Shown here: positions 43,545 through 52,672 of the stretch, in pieces
Numbering within the stretch: position 1 is the stretch's first letter
Layout of the letters: every line of letters starts with the position of its first letter
Source of the DNA: a bacterium
GTDB taxonomy: Bacteria > Actinomycetota > Acidimicrobiia > Acidimicrobiales > Ilumatobacteraceae
Length of the DNA: 64,000 bases
NCBI GenBank assembly: GCA_029977615.1
Contig: JAPOKO010000001.1
Span: 1 to 64,000, forward strand
Reading direction: 5' to 3'
Notes under the pieces: model-generated
Told to the model about the DNA's origin: nothing
Seen by the model: only the letters and a program-made list of their open reading frames with translations
Database searches by the model: none
Program-made: the position numbers and the translations under genes

Positions 43545-44336
43545 CTATTCGCCATCGGGTGAGCGCTTCTTCTTTCGCCGCTGTGCCACGAATCCAATAA
43601 GTACGGCAATAAGAAACAGCAAGGTCATCGGAACTGCTAAAGCAAGCATCGAGATGGGGTCACCGCTTGGGGTAATCACAGCAGCAATGACAAAAGTTCC
43701 CATGAATGAATATCGCCATTGTTTCATCAAGGTCTGTGGAGTGATTACGCCTACAAGTTGCAAAAACACAACAAGAACTGGCACGAGGAATCCAGCACCG
43801 AATGCCAGAACCATCATGGCAACAAGACTGATGTATTTGGAGATTTGGTATGTCTGTTCTACGCCCGCACCAGACCATGCGATGAGAAATTCAAGAGCCT
43901 TATCGAGCGTCCAATACGCAAGCCAGGCACCAGCAAGGAAAAGTATGACTGAGGTGACGATAAATGGAATGGAATATTTCTTTTCCTGCTTATTCAACGC
44001 AGGAACGATGAACTTCCACAATTGCCACATGATTACGGGAAGCGCAATAATCAAGCCGCCATAGCCGGCAATACGCATTCGTGCAGCCAAACCTTCAATA
44101 GGCCCAAGAGTGAACAAGGTTCCATCACAATTGAAGTCGGGACGTGACGAACAGATATTGCGATAAGGCTGTGTAAGAAAACTCAGAAATTGATCGTAGA
44201 AAACCAAAATTACGATTGAACCAGTGGCAACTGCGAGCATCATTCGCACAAGTCGCATTCGCAATTCAGCAAGATGACCGAAGATGGTCATGCCCCCTGC
44301 TGAGTTAGTCGGCCGATTTCGCTTCAAACTCACCAC
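43545..44336 (-). CDS. tatC: Twin-arginine translocase subunit TatC
   Basis: A 263-residue polytopic membrane protein with six predicted helices. The N-terminal HLAELRMRLVRM (about 21-32) and the periplasmic loop with TLGPIEGLAARMRIAGYGG near 76 are TatC signatures. A C-terminal basic tail (RRKKKRSPDGE) is cytosolic. It is the receptor for twin-arginine signal peptides in the Tat export pathway. GTG 44336 overlaps the tatB stop by one base (TAGTG); a second GTG follows directly. Confidence 0.95.
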   Translation of the reverse strand: MVSLKRNRPTNSAGGMTIFGHLAELRMRLVRMMLAVATGSIVILVFYDQFLSFLTQPYRNICSSRPDFNCDGTLFTLGPIEGLAARMRIAGYGGLIIALPVIMWQLWKFIVPALNKQEKKYSIPFIVTSVILFLAGAWLAYWTLDKALEFLIAWSGAGVEQTYQISKYISLVAMMVLAFGAGFLVPVLVVFLQLVGVITPQTLMKQWRYSFMGTFVIAAVITPSGDPISMLALAVPMTLLFLIAVLIGFVAQRRKKKRSPDGE

Positions 44337-44713
44337 TATTGCTCTGCCTTTGGATCTGCGTCAGGCAAACCAATTTCAAACGGAATGAATTTTGGCTCAA
44401 TCTCAGCCTGTGGCTCTTCAGTTGGGAGGTTTGGCGCGTTGTGGTCAAAATTGGTGGCATCTCGGAGTGTGCTGTTCACCTGTTGACTGGCGGAATCAAA
44501 CATTGATTTATAGCCCTGTGCAGTTTCCTTCAGCTCACCGATGGTGTCGCCAAATGCGCCCTTGAATTCAGATTGAGCGTCTGTGGTGATCCGCTTGAAT
44601 TCGCCATACAGCCTTCCGGCTTTTCGAATCACACCTGGAAGTTTTTCAGGCCCCAAAATCACGAGACCTAAGATCATCAGGAAGAAGATTTCGCTTCCAG
44701 AGAAATTAAACAC
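44336..44713 (-). CDS. tatB: Twin-arginine translocase subunit TatA/TatB type
   Basis: A 125-residue protein with one N-terminal transmembrane helix (about 5-20) directly followed by the hinge GPEKLPG (21-27) and an amphipathic helix. The E-K-L-P hinge and 125-residue length favour TatB over TatA. The acidic C-terminal half is disordered. It forms the Tat export complex with TatC encoded next. No second TatA is present in the window. The GTG start has TAGACT 6 nt upstream and is divergent from a GDPD gene. Confidence 0.88.
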   Translation of the reverse strand: MFNFSGSEIFFLMILGLVILGPEKLPGVIRKAGRLYGEFKRITTDAQSEFKGAFGDTIGELKETAQGYKSMFDSASQQVNSTLRDATNFDHNAPNLPTEEPQAEIEPKFIPFEIGLPDADPKAEQ

Positions 44714-44719
44714 CTCATC

Positions 44720-44725
44720 AGTCTA
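44720..44725 (-). promoter_or_regulatory. -10 TAGACT of tatB-tatC-helY unit
   Basis: TAGACT lies 6 nt before GTG 44713. Confidence 0.6.
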
Positions 44726-44749
44726 AACCTCGATCTATCTGACTATGCG

Positions 44750-44755
44750 TAGCAT
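44750..44755 (+). promoter_or_regulatory. -10 TAGCAT of GDPD gene 44762
   Basis: TAGCAT lies 6 nt before GTG 44762. Confidence 0.55.
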
Positions 44756-44761
44756 GGCGTT

Positions 44762-45475
44762 GTGCAAGAGCGCATTTCGCCCCTAATTGACAGCCAAATT
44801 ACCTTCGCCCACCGTGGGGCAAGGGCTCACCTTCAGGAAAACACCATCGAAGCTTTCGAACTTGCAATTCGGTTGGGAGCGACTGGTCTCGAATCAGACA
44901 CATGGATCAGTCAAGACGGAATTGCCGTGCTGGATCATGATGGTGTGGTGAAAGGAAGAATCCGCACCAAACCAATTCGTTATTTCAATAGAAGCGATCT
45001 TCCGAACTGGATTCCTTCTTTATCCGATCTATACCAGCGATGCGGAACCGACATGCATCTCAGTTTGGATATCAAGGACGTCAAGAGTATGGGTGCTGTC
45101 GTGCAAACAATGATCGAATCTGGAAATCCAGAGAAGACATGGCTGTGTCATCCCGATTTGGAGTTCTTGGAGCAATGGGTCGGAAAAGTCGCTGGTGCGA
45201 ATCTTGTTCACTCGACGCGACTGAAGGCCATGTCGAGAGGGCCTGAGTGGCATGCGGCGACACTTCGAGATCTTGGAATTTCAACGGTCAACATGCCATT
45301 CCCCGATTGGAATGGCGGATTGGTTGCACTTTTTCATCGTTTCAATATTTTGTGTTTTGGATGGAACTTGCAATACCCAGAGGTGCTTACGACTGGATTG
45401 CGTATGGGTTTGGACGGGATCTTCAGTGATTGGCCTGATCGTGCATCCGACGCATTGACCAAACTTGACTGCTGA
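44762..45475 (+). CDS. Glycerophosphodiester phosphodiesterase (second copy)
   Basis: A 237-residue GDPD. The catalytic core shows ITFAHRGARAHLQENT (about 13-28), LESDTWISQDG near 43 and LDHDGVVKG near 57. FSDWPDRASDAL ends the barrel. It lacks a signal peptide. It differs clearly from the GDPD at 17058-17810 (different loops and no operon), so it is not a recent duplicate. It is the only plus-strand gene inside the otherwise minus-strand tat/proteasome region. Confidence 0.87.
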   Translation: MQERISPLIDSQITFAHRGARAHLQENTIEAFELAIRLGATGLESDTWISQDGIAVLDHDGVVKGRIRTKPIRYFNRSDLPNWIPSLSDLYQRCGTDMHLSLDIKDVKSMGAVVQTMIESGNPEKTWLCHPDLEFLEQWVGKVAGANLVHSTRLKAMSRGPEWHAATLRDLGISTVNMPFPDWNGGLVALFHRFNILCFGWNLQYPEVLTTGLRMGLDGIFSDWPDRASDALTKLDC

Positions 45476-45477
45476 AG

Positions 45478-46062
45478 CTATAGCCAGTGAAATGAGCCGA
45501 GCGGCCAAATAATGACGAACGCTCGCCCGACTACAAGGCTTTCCTCGATTGTGCCGAACATTCGGCTGTCAAATGACTGAGGGCGGTTGTCACCCATAAC
45601 AAAAAGGTGTCCTGGCTCGACAGTCGTTGGGGCCATTTGCGGAACTCGACAGCGATCTTCCAGATTGGCCTGTGCGAGGTCGTAGTCATTGAGGTACGGC
45701 TCTTGGACTGCTTCCCCATTTACTGAAACAACACAATTCGTAATAGAAACTGTGTCACCCGCCAATCCAATGACTCGTTTAATGAGATCGTCGTGTTGCA
45801 CCTCTACGCCATCTGTGGTGACACGGTCAAACACCACAACATCGCCCCGATGAATATCGTGCAAGCGGTAAGAAAGTTTGTTGACGAGGACGCGGTTGTT
45901 TTGAAACATCGTCGATTCCATACTTGGACCGCTGATATAGAACTGCTGAAGAACAAAGCCACGGACAATAAATGCAATAAGTAACGCAACGCCAATGACG
46001 GTGATCCATTCTCGGATTGCAGCCATTCCAGGTTTCGAGTTGGATTCAACAGCGTCTGACAT
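45478..46062 (-). CDS. lepB: Signal peptidase I
   Basis: A 194-residue type I signal peptidase. A cytosolic N-terminus, one transmembrane helix (about 20-38), the catalytic serine S47 in ISGPSMESTM, the general-base lysine K95 in DLIKRVIGLAGD, and VMGDNRPQSFDSR near 163 are all present. It cleaves Sec signal peptides at the outer face of the membrane. I chose ATG 46062 (family start; TAGGTT 8 nt upstream). It lies 31 nt after pafA and converges on GDPD. Confidence 0.94.
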   Translation of the reverse strand: MSDAVESNSKPGMAAIREWITVIGVALLIAFIVRGFVLQQFYISGPSMESTMFQNNRVLVNKLSYRLHDIHRGDVVVFDRVTTDGVEVQHDDLIKRVIGLAGDTVSITNCVVSVNGEAVQEPYLNDYDLAQANLEDRCRVPQMAPTTVEPGHLFVMGDNRPQSFDSRMFGTIEESLVVGRAFVIIWPLGSFHWL

Positions 46063-46070
46063 GAAGTACC

Positions 46071-46076
46071 AACCTA
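46071..46076 (-). promoter_or_regulatory. -10 TAGGTT of lepB
   Basis: TAGGTT lies 8 nt before ATG 46062, in the pafA-lepB gap. Confidence 0.4.
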
Positions 46077-46093
46077 GCAAGCAAAAGCAAAGA

Positions 46094-47461
46094 TCACAGG
46101 GTGTTTAGAAGCCGCTGAACTCGTTCATCAACTGATTGAAATGGATCCTTGCACACCACAGTTTTTGGAGTTTCGTCGTTTACCTTCAAATGAACCCAAT
46201 CAACAGTGAAGTCACGTTTACTTTGTTTTGCGTGCTTAATGAAATCGCCCCGCAGTTTTGCGCGAGTTGTTTGAGGGGGCTGACTTTTTGCTGTCTCGAT
46301 ATCACTTGCAGAACAAATACTTTCAACGGCACCTTGCTGAGCAAGGCCGTAAAACACTCCTCTTTCCCTTTTGATGTCGTGATATTGGATATCAAGCATT
46401 TGCGTTTTGGCATCGTCGAGTGGAAGTTGATGCCGAGACATGAAACCTTGAATTAAGTGATACTTGATCACCCAATCGATTTCTCTGTTCAGTTTTAGTG
46501 GGTCGTCAGCGATCGTCGTTATGCAGTGCTTCCACATGTCTAGAGCACGCTGCTCCTCGTTATTAAAACCGCGGGACTCCGAAAACAAAAGAGCCTTCTG
46601 TAGAAGTTCCTGCTGTATCTCTAGTGCAGACCACTCTTTACCGCTAGCTAATTTCACCTTCTTTCGGCAGGTGATGTCATGACTGATGTCTCTAATTGCG
46701 CGGGCTGGATTATCTAGGGTCAAGTCTCTGAGCTGAAAATCGCTGTCTTCAAGCATCCTCAAGACACACATGGCAGATCCAATTTTTACGAAAGTCGTGT
46801 ATTCACTCATGTTTGAGTCACCCACAATTACATGCAACCGACGATATAAATCGGAATCGGCATGCGGTTCATCGCGAGTGTTGATGATTGGCCTACTGCG
46901 CGTCGTCGCTGAACTCAATCCGTCCCAAATATGTTCTGCGCGCTGCGCAATGGAGAAAATTGGTCCACGAGCAGTTTGAAGAATATGGCCAGCACCACAA
47001 AATATTTGACGAGAAATAAGGAAGGGTATGAATTGAGCGTTGTAATCGACAAGATCACTGCTTCGCCGCGTGAGGAAGTTTTCATGGCAACCATAACTAT
47101 TCCCAGCAAAGTCAAGATTGTTCTTGAACAAATACACCGTGCCTCTGATCCCCTCTTCACGAAGTCGTTGCTCTGCTCCAAATTGCAGATCCTGCATGAT
47201 GAGTTCGCCGGCCTTATCTTGCGCAACGACCTCATAAATGGAATCGCATTCAGCGGTTGCGTACTCAGGATGACTTCCTACATCGAGGTACAAACGAGAA
47301 CCATTTTCCATGAAAACGTTGGAACTCCGTCCCCATGCCACAACATTGCGAAAAAGATAACGAGAGATCTCGTCTGGGCTCAGTCGGCGTTGGCCCCGCA
47401 AAGTACACGTCGCGCCATACTCGGTTTCAATCCCGAATATGCGTCGATCCATGGATGTCAT
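46094..47461 (-). CDS. pafA: Pup ligase PafA
   Basis: A 455-residue glutamine-synthetase-fold ligase that attaches the C-terminal glutamate of Pup to substrate lysines using [11 protein letters not shown] (9-16, catalytic Glu12), [13 protein letters not shown] near 121, [20 protein letters not shown] near 195 and VGDSNMSEY are conserved. The protein is distinguished from Dop by position and by shorter length. ATG 47461 overlaps the prcA stop by ATGA. It closes the arc-dop-pup-prcB-prcA-pafA operon. Confidence 0.95.
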   Translation of the reverse strand: MTSMDRRIFGIETEYGATCTLRGQRRLSPDEISRYLFRNVVAWGRSSNVFMENGSRLYLDVGSHPEYATAECDSIYEVVAQDKAGELIMQDLQFGAEQRLREEGIRGTVYLFKNNLDFAGNSYGCHENFLTRRSSDLVDYNAQFIPFLISRQIFCGAGHILQTARGPIFSIAQRAEHIWDGLSSATTRSRPIINTRDEPHADSDLYRRLHVIVGDSNMSEYTTFVKIGSAMCVLRMLEDSDFQLRDLTLDNPARAIRDISHDITCRKKVKLASGKEWSALEIQQELLQKALLFSESRGFNNEEQRALDMWKHCITTIADDPLKLNREIDWVIKYHLIQGFMSRHQLPLDDAKTQMLDIQYHDIKRERGVFYGLAQQGAVESICSASDIETAKSQPPQTTRAKLRGDFIKHAKQSKRDFTVDWVHLKVNDETPKTVVCKDPFQSVDERVQRLLNTL

Positions 47462-48135
47462 TCAAGTATCGATGTAAGCAAATCTTCAGACAACCGCTTG
47501 AAGCAGCGTCGGCTGCCATTGCGTTGCAACAACGTTACTTCCAGGTCGCTTGCCTGCAATTTGCGTTCTTCAGATGAGAGAGCCGTACGCGCGAGGTTGC
47601 AAACCTGATTAAGAGTCAAATCATTTTTGAAGGATAGAGAGACCTTGTTTTTTATGGTGTCGGTGTCTCCACCAATGACGATGAAAGGTTTTTCATCAAT
47701 AACCGTCCCGTCGTACATAATGTGAAACAGTTGGTCCCCGGCAGGTGTGACTCCCAACTCTGCAACAAGTATTTCAACTTCGAGAGGCTTGACCTCGTGT
47801 GTAAATGTTTGGCCGATAATTTGTGCGTACTGATTTGCCAGGCTTCGAGCATCAACATCCTCGCGAGAAAATTGATAGCCCTTGAGATCTGCAGACCGCA
47901 CTCCAAGCACACGAAGCGAATCAAACTCGTTATATTTTCCGACACCCGCAAATGCGATGCGATCGTAGATCTCGCTAGATTTACGCAATGTATTCGACGG
48001 ATTTTCTGCAATGATCGCGATTCCTTCGTTGTATTGCAATGCAACTAAGGATTTGCCTCGAGCGATGCCTTTTCGAGCAAAGTCGGCACGATCCTTCATC
48101 ATCTGTTCAGGAGCGACGTAATAAGGCATGCTCAT
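47458..48135 (-). CDS. prcA: Proteasome alpha subunit
   Basis: A 225-residue alpha-type subunit forming the gate rings of the 20S core. The N-terminus [20 protein letters not shown] (1-20) and [14 protein letters not shown] are typical; there is no catalytic N-terminal threonine. [13 protein letters not shown] near 66 and [18 protein letters not shown] near 126 are conserved. I chose ATG 48135, which overlaps the prcB stop (ATGA); a longer upstream frame inside prcB is spurious. It overlaps pafA by ATGA. Confidence 0.95.
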   Translation of the reverse strand: MSMPYYVAPEQMMKDRADFARKGIARGKSLVALQYNEGIAIIAENPSNTLRKSSEIYDRIAFAGVGKYNEFDSLRVLGVRSADLKGYQFSREDVDARSLANQYAQIIGQTFTHEVKPLEVEILVAELGVTPAGDQLFHIMYDGTVIDEKPFIVIGGDTDTIKNKVSLSFKNDLTLNQVCNLARTALSSEERKLQASDLEVTLLQRNGSRRCFKRLSEDLLTSILE

Positions 48136-48917
48136 CGCTGTTGAACTCCTGAGGTGATCGCTGTGTAAATGGATGCCAAATCTGAATCGGGAACGCGACT
48201 GAAACCATTTTTCGTTATGGACGCAACGACCGGATAAATTCCTCGTAAGACATCGGGCCCACCGGTAGCCGAATCGGCATCGGATGCCTCCCATAGAGCA
48301 CGTGAAACTAATTCGATAGCTTCCTGCACACTGATGTCTCGGCGCCATGAAACTCGCAGAACGGTAGATGCATGCAACTGTCCGGAGCCGGTGGCAACAA
48401 AATCTGTCTCTTCGTAACGACCGCCTGTTGCGTCATAGTCCCACAACCGACCTTGCTCAACGTGTGCGTCGTATCCAGCAAAAATTGGAACGACCATGAG
48501 GCCTTGCATAGCGGCTGGCAAGTTGTTCCGAACAAACATGGACAACTGATTGGCCTTGCCTTCAAGTGACAGCGGTTGACCCTCAACTTTTTCATAGTGC
48601 TCGATCTGCAGTTGAAAAAGTTTCACCATTTCCATGGCTGGTCCTGCAGCCCCAGCAATGGCAACTCCACTGAAGTCATCGGCTTGCACAACTTTTTCCA
48701 TGGTTCGATGACTTATGAGATTGCCTGAGGTTGCTCTGCGATCCCCCGCCATCACTACACCACCTGCACAGCGCACTGCAACACACGTTGTCGCATGGGG
48801 AATATCCAACTGGGAAACGTTTGCATAATCGGCAAACGGCGATAGTCCCATCCTCTTCAATAACTCGCCAAAATTGGAGCCAGGGTCTTGGTCGATTGGA
48901 AATACAGGAAACTTCAT
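48132..48917 (-). CDS. prcB: Proteasome beta subunit
   Basis: A 261-residue precursor of the catalytic subunit. A propeptide of 42 residues is cut before Thr43 (HA|TTCVAV), which becomes the nucleophile. GGVVMAGDRRATSGN near 53, with the active-site Asp and Lys region, and VATGSGQLHASTVLR near 175 are conserved. Residue 3 of the mature chain is Cys, where mycobacteria have Ile. It starts 18 nt after pup and overlaps prcA by ATGA. Confidence 0.95.
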   Translation of the reverse strand: MKFPVFPIDQDPGSNFGELLKRMGLSPFADYANVSQLDIPHATTCVAVRCAGGVVMAGDRRATSGNLISHRTMEKVVQADDFSGVAIAGAAGPAMEMVKLFQLQIEHYEKVEGQPLSLEGKANQLSMFVRNNLPAAMQGLMVVPIFAGYDAHVEQGRLWDYDATGGRYEETDFVATGSGQLHASTVLRVSWRRDISVQEAIELVSRALWEASDADSATGGPDVLRGIYPVVASITKNGFSRVPDSDLASIYTAITSGVQQR

Positions 48918-48935
48918 GGTGGTGTCAGGCTAAGC

Positions 48936-49127
48936 CTATTGTCCGCCTTTTTGAACGTAACTCTTTACAAACTCTTCGGCATTCTCCTCTAGAACTTCGT
49001 CGATTTGATCAAGGATTGAATCTAGATCTGATTTGATGGGGTCCTGCTCTTTAACCTGCAATTCAACATCAGTAACGGCCGATTCTTGGCGGCCATGTTC
49101 CTGCTGTTTGTACACTCGCTCACTCAT
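48936..49127 (-). CDS. pup: Prokaryotic ubiquitin-like protein Pup
   Basis: A 63-residue, acidic, mostly disordered protein ending in VKSYVQKGGQ. The C-terminal Gln means Dop must deamidate it to Glu before PafA can ligate it. The central helix-forming part SDLDSILDQIDEVLEENAEE (about 33-52) is the segment that binds the ARC/Mpa coiled coil. Only one lysine-containing stretch precedes it. It lies 2 nt after dop and 18 nt before prcB. Confidence 0.97.
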   Translation of the reverse strand: MSERVYKQQEHGRQESAVTDVELQVKEQDPIKSDLDSILDQIDEVLEENAEEFVKSYVQKGGQ

Positions 49128-49129
49128 GA

Positions 49130-50638
49130 TTACAGAGTACTACTCGGTAAATCTTGTTGACCAAGCAGAGCGAGCAATTCCTCGACAGAGGCACTTGAGT
49201 CAATTATTCCTTGTGTGAGTTCTCGGGTACCTTTAAGTGGTTCGTTCATGTACACCTTTTGAAGTGGTCGATTCGCAACATCAAACACAATGCTGTCCCA
49301 GTTGGCATTGACTATGTGACCAGACCATTTGTCAACTACACGACCTCGAAAGTAAGCCCGTGTCGTATCTGGTGGTTGCTGTGCCGCATGGATGACTGCT
49401 TTTTCGTCAAACATTTCGTGCAAACCCATTTTCGAAGCGAGGCACACCTTTGGGTCTAAGGAGTGGTACATCAAATCAATTGCTTTGAGCCGAGAATCAG
49501 AATCAGACAGCGAATGACGCCTTTTGGTTCCGTTTACCAGTTGCAATTTTGCAATCCAGTCAATTCTCGCAACAAGAGATTGCGGTTGAGTAGCCAAACT
49601 GTGCAGGGTCTGCTCCCATTCGTGTAAAAGATCCATCGACTCCACGTGGTTTAAGCCGCAATCTTTGCCTTCCTCCAGGTACTTTCTCACAGATGTACAG
49701 AGCTCATTCTGAATGGAGAGCGCAGTCATTCGTGAGCCATCAGCCATCAGCACCAGTTCGGTCAGGTCAACGTCTCTGCTGATTTGCTTCATTGCGTGGA
49801 GGGGGTGAGCAAGGAGCAAATGCTGAGGGAACCTGCCATCTTCAATCATGGACAAAACTAAGGCTGTTGTTCCTAGCTTTAGGTAGGTAGCAATTTGGCT
49901 CATGTTTGCGTCGCCAACAATGACATGAAGCCTCCGGTATTTCTGGGCATCGCAATGCGGCTCATCACGCGTATTGACTATTGGACGTTTCATGGTTGTT
50001 TCCAAACCAATCAATTCTTCAAAAAAATCGGATCTCTGACTGATTTGAAAACCAGATTGGTCGATTACACCTGTAGGAGTTTCGTGTCCAACCTTGCCAG
50101 AACCACAAAAGATCTGGCGGGTTACAAAATGCGTAGTGATGAATGCCGCAATTTTCGCAAAGGGCACCTGACGATCAATCAGGTAGTTCTCGTGACAACC
50201 GTAACTATTTCCCTTGCCATCTGAATTGTTTTTATACAAATCAATGCGAACTCCTTGCGGAAGTCGTTCGTTTGCTTTGTTCATACTTTCGCGAAGTATG
50301 AATTCCCCAGCAACATCAAAAAGCACAGCATCACGAATAGTTGCACATTCGGGGCTGGAGTATTCAGGGTGCGCATGATCCACGTAATAGCGCGCCCCAT
50401 TCGACAAGACGGTGTTGATCATCTTTGAATCAATTACAGGGTCGAGATAATCATCAAGATTCACACCTCGAGCATCTTGAGAAGGATTTTCGTGACTCGC
50501 ATCAAATGAAGCGAATGCCCATGATGAGTCTTTGTAGGCGCTCACAATAAGCGACGAAGCGGTAATCGGGTCTACATCAGCGCCACTGAGCAAGATTCCA
50601 TATTCAGTCTCAATTCCGCATACCTTGGGAGTTGCCAC
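49130..50638 (-). CDS. dop: Pup deamidase/depupylase Dop
   Basis: A 502-residue homologue of PafA that deamidates Pup-Gln to Pup-Glu and removes Pup from substrates. VCGIETEYG (6-14), HPEYSSPECATIRDAVLFD near 93, [14 protein letters not shown] near 143 and NTRDEPHCDAQKYRRLHVI near 222 are conserved. Extra length and place directly after arc identify Dop rather than PafA. The GTG start follows the arc stop without gap (TAAGTG). Confidence 0.95.
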   Translation of the reverse strand: MATPKVCGIETEYGILLSGADVDPITASSLIVSAYKDSSWAFASFDASHENPSQDARGVNLDDYLDPVIDSKMINTVLSNGARYYVDHAHPEYSSPECATIRDAVLFDVAGEFILRESMNKANERLPQGVRIDLYKNNSDGKGNSYGCHENYLIDRQVPFAKIAAFITTHFVTRQIFCGSGKVGHETPTGVIDQSGFQISQRSDFFEELIGLETTMKRPIVNTRDEPHCDAQKYRRLHVIVGDANMSQIATYLKLGTTALVLSMIEDGRFPQHLLLAHPLHAMKQISRDVDLTELVLMADGSRMTALSIQNELCTSVRKYLEEGKDCGLNHVESMDLLHEWEQTLHSLATQPQSLVARIDWIAKLQLVNGTKRRHSLSDSDSRLKAIDLMYHSLDPKVCLASKMGLHEMFDEKAVIHAAQQPPDTTRAYFRGRVVDKWSGHIVNANWDSIVFDVANRPLQKVYMNEPLKGTRELTQGIIDSSASVEELLALLGQQDLPSSTL

Positions 50639-52261
50639 TTATAGGTACTGTCCCGTTGCAGCGCGCTCAATCTCTTTACCGCCCACTAAATCACTTCCGC
50701 CGTCACCAGGTGTCGTGATCGTTCGGATGTACACAATGCGCTCACCTTTGCGGCCAGAAATCTTTGCCCAATCATCGGGATTCGTGGTGTTGGGCAAGTC
50801 CTCGTGTTCCAGAAACTCATCTGCAACAGAACTGATGAGATCTGAAGTGATGATTCCACCATCGCCGCCTTCAATTCGGCGTTTAATTGCCTTTTTCTTG
50901 GCTCGTCTGACAATGTTCTCCAGCATGGCGCCTGACAGAAAATCTTTGTAGAAAAGTTCTTCTTTTTCTCCATTTTGATACGTGATTTCAAGAAAACGAT
51001 TCTCTGCAGTCTCGGCAAAAATACGGTCAATAGCAAGATCAACAATGTCAGCGATCTGACAGCCATCGCCAAACGGAAGATCATCGGATAAATAGCGCAG
51101 GAGTATCTGTTGCGCTGCATTGCGATTCGGGCGGTCCACTCGAATTTTCACATCCAATCGACCTGGACGAAGTATGGCTGGGTCAATCAAGTCTTCGCGA
51201 TTGGTTGCACCAATGATGATGACATTCTGAATTTTGTCAGCGCCGTCAATCTCAGCAAGGAGCTGCGGAACGATTGTGGACTCCATGTCTGAAGAAACGC
51301 CTGTTCCACGAGTCCGGAACATGGAATCCATTTCATCAAAGAAGATGATGACCGGCCAACCTTCTTCACTCTTTTCGCGAGCTCGTTGGAAAACCAAACG
51401 AATCTGACGCTCAGTTTCGCCTACATATTTGTTGAGAAGTTCTGGCCCTTTGATGTTGATGAAATAAGAACGACCCTTGTCGTCTCCAGTTTTTGCAGCA
51501 ACACGTTGCGCAAGACTATTTGCAACGGCTTTAGCAATAAGAGTTTTTCCGCACCCTGGCGGCCCATACAACAAAATTCCTTTTGGTGCTGGAAGTTGAT
51601 ATTCGGCAAAAAGATCGGCGTGCAGAAACGGAAGTTCCACAGCATCGCGAATCTTTTCAATCTGATCGTCTAAACCGCCGATATCTCCAAAGGTGACGTT
51701 TGGAACATGCTCGAGCAAGAGGTGTTCCACTTCAGGTTGCAATAATCGTTCCAGCAGCAGATTTGATCGAGAATCAAGTCTCAATAGGTCTCCGGAACGC
51801 AAATTCGCGCCACGCAGAGTGTCTGACAATTCGCACACACGTTCGTCATCTCCACGAAACGTCACGATGGCGCGAATGCCATCTTCAAGAACCTTGGTCA
51901 AGGTGACGACATCGCCTGCGTGCTCTGGGCGACGAGCTTCAACGATGCTCATCGAATCATTGAGTAACACCTCCGAACCAAGTTCAATAGTGTCGCAGTC
52001 AATCTTTCCACCGACTGATACTCGAAGTTTTCGACCATTGACTAAGACATCAAAAAAATCATCAGGATTGCGTCCCACTACGATTCCGTATGGGCTGGGA
52101 GGACGTGTGAGTTTCTCGACTCGCTCGCCTAACTGCACCACTTCTTCACGTAGTTCACGGAGCGCATATTCAAGGCGGTGGTTTTTTTCTACTTCGGCGC
52201 TGAGTTTTAGGGCAAGCGCCTCTCCGTCCAATGCGGACTCCTTTGGTTGATTATCAGCCAA
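50639..52261 (-). CDS. arc: Proteasome-activating AAA ATPase ARC/Mpa
   Basis: A 540-residue AAA+ unfoldase of the Pup-proteasome. An N-terminal coiled coil (about 16-52) for Pup binding, two OB domains (about 55-185), Walker A GPPGCGKT (233-240), Walker B IIFFDEMD near 307 and a C-terminal GQYL that docks into the alpha ring are all visible. The TTG start at 52261 has a Shine-Dalgarno-like ATGGGG 7-8 nt upstream. It heads the six-gene operon and is divergent from a ferredoxin gene. Confidence 0.95.
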   Translation of the reverse strand: MADNQPKESALDGEALALKLSAEVEKNHRLEYALRELREEVVQLGERVEKLTRPPSPYGIVVGRNPDDFFDVLVNGRKLRVSVGGKIDCDTIELGSEVLLNDSMSIVEARRPEHAGDVVTLTKVLEDGIRAIVTFRGDDERVCELSDTLRGANLRSGDLLRLDSRSNLLLERLLQPEVEHLLLEHVPNVTFGDIGGLDDQIEKIRDAVELPFLHADLFAEYQLPAPKGILLYGPPGCGKTLIAKAVANSLAQRVAAKTGDDKGRSYFINIKGPELLNKYVGETERQIRLVFQRAREKSEEGWPVIIFFDEMDSMFRTRGTGVSSDMESTIVPQLLAEIDGADKIQNVIIIGATNREDLIDPAILRPGRLDVKIRVDRPNRNAAQQILLRYLSDDLPFGDGCQIADIVDLAIDRIFAETAENRFLEITYQNGEKEELFYKDFLSGAMLENIVRRAKKKAIKRRIEGGDGGIITSDLISSVADEFLEHEDLPNTTNPDDWAKISGRKGERIVYIRTITTPGDGGSDLVGGKEIERAATGQYL

Positions 52262-52358
52262 GATTCACCCCATTCCGATCAATGCATACGTAAACCTAGC
52301 CAATTAGCGTCGCCGAACTCTTAGAGATGGTCAAATTCACACCGTAAAAGTACGCCCG

Positions 52359-52366
52359 TCACGTGA
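52359..52366 (+). promoter_or_regulatory. Palindrome TCACGTGA upstream of ferredoxin gene
   Basis: A perfect 8-bp palindrome, extended by CC/GG at one step further out, lies 9 bp upstream of TAGTCT (52376-52381), a possible -10 box for the ferredoxin gene. It could be an operator shared with the divergent arc operon. Confidence 0.35.
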
Positions 52367-52426
52367 GGGAGAATGTAGTCTGTTGAAGGAATTAGTCATC
52401 AAGTGATTGCTGAAGGAGTACATGAA

Positions 52427-52672
52427 ATGAAGGTCTGGATTGATCAAGATCTCTGCACGGGAGACGGACTGTGCGAGGAAATTGCACCAGATGTGTTCAC
52501 GTTGCTCGATGACGGTCTCGCCTATGTTCGCGAAAAGGACAAGATCTTCGCTGCTGCTAAGGGCAACGCTCAAGGCGCAGAAGGCATGGCCAACTTTGCC
52601 GACAATTTGATGGACGCTGTAATCGAGTCCGCCGAGGAATGCCCCGGCGAATGCATCTTCATCGAGCCTTAA
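52427..52672 (+). CDS. Small ferredoxin ([3Fe-4S]/[4Fe-4S] type)
   Basis: An 81-residue acidic ferredoxin. Cysteines are C10, C16 (LCTGDGLC), C72 and C76 (ECPGEC), the C-x5-C...C-P layout of actinobacterial single-cluster ferredoxins that often serve cytochromes P450. The gap in the first motif (Asp13 in place of the usual middle Cys) suggests a [3Fe-4S] or Asp-ligated cluster. A good Shine-Dalgarno site (GAAGGAG) lies upstream of ATG 52427. Its stop TTAA is shared with trmI. Confidence 0.88.
   Translation: MKVWIDQDLCTGDGLCEEIAPDVFTLLDDGLAYVREKDKIFAAAKGNAQGAEGMANFADNLMDAVIESAEECPGECIFIEP

Noticed and set aside
48136-48348. N-terminal 71-codon extension of prcA
   Set aside because: It lies wholly inside prcB in another frame, and the family start MSMPYY with an ATGA overlap is at 48135.
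51693-52250. Plus-strand 185-codon Ser/Arg-rich frame
   Set aside because: Antisense shadow of arc; low-complexity composition and no promoter box.
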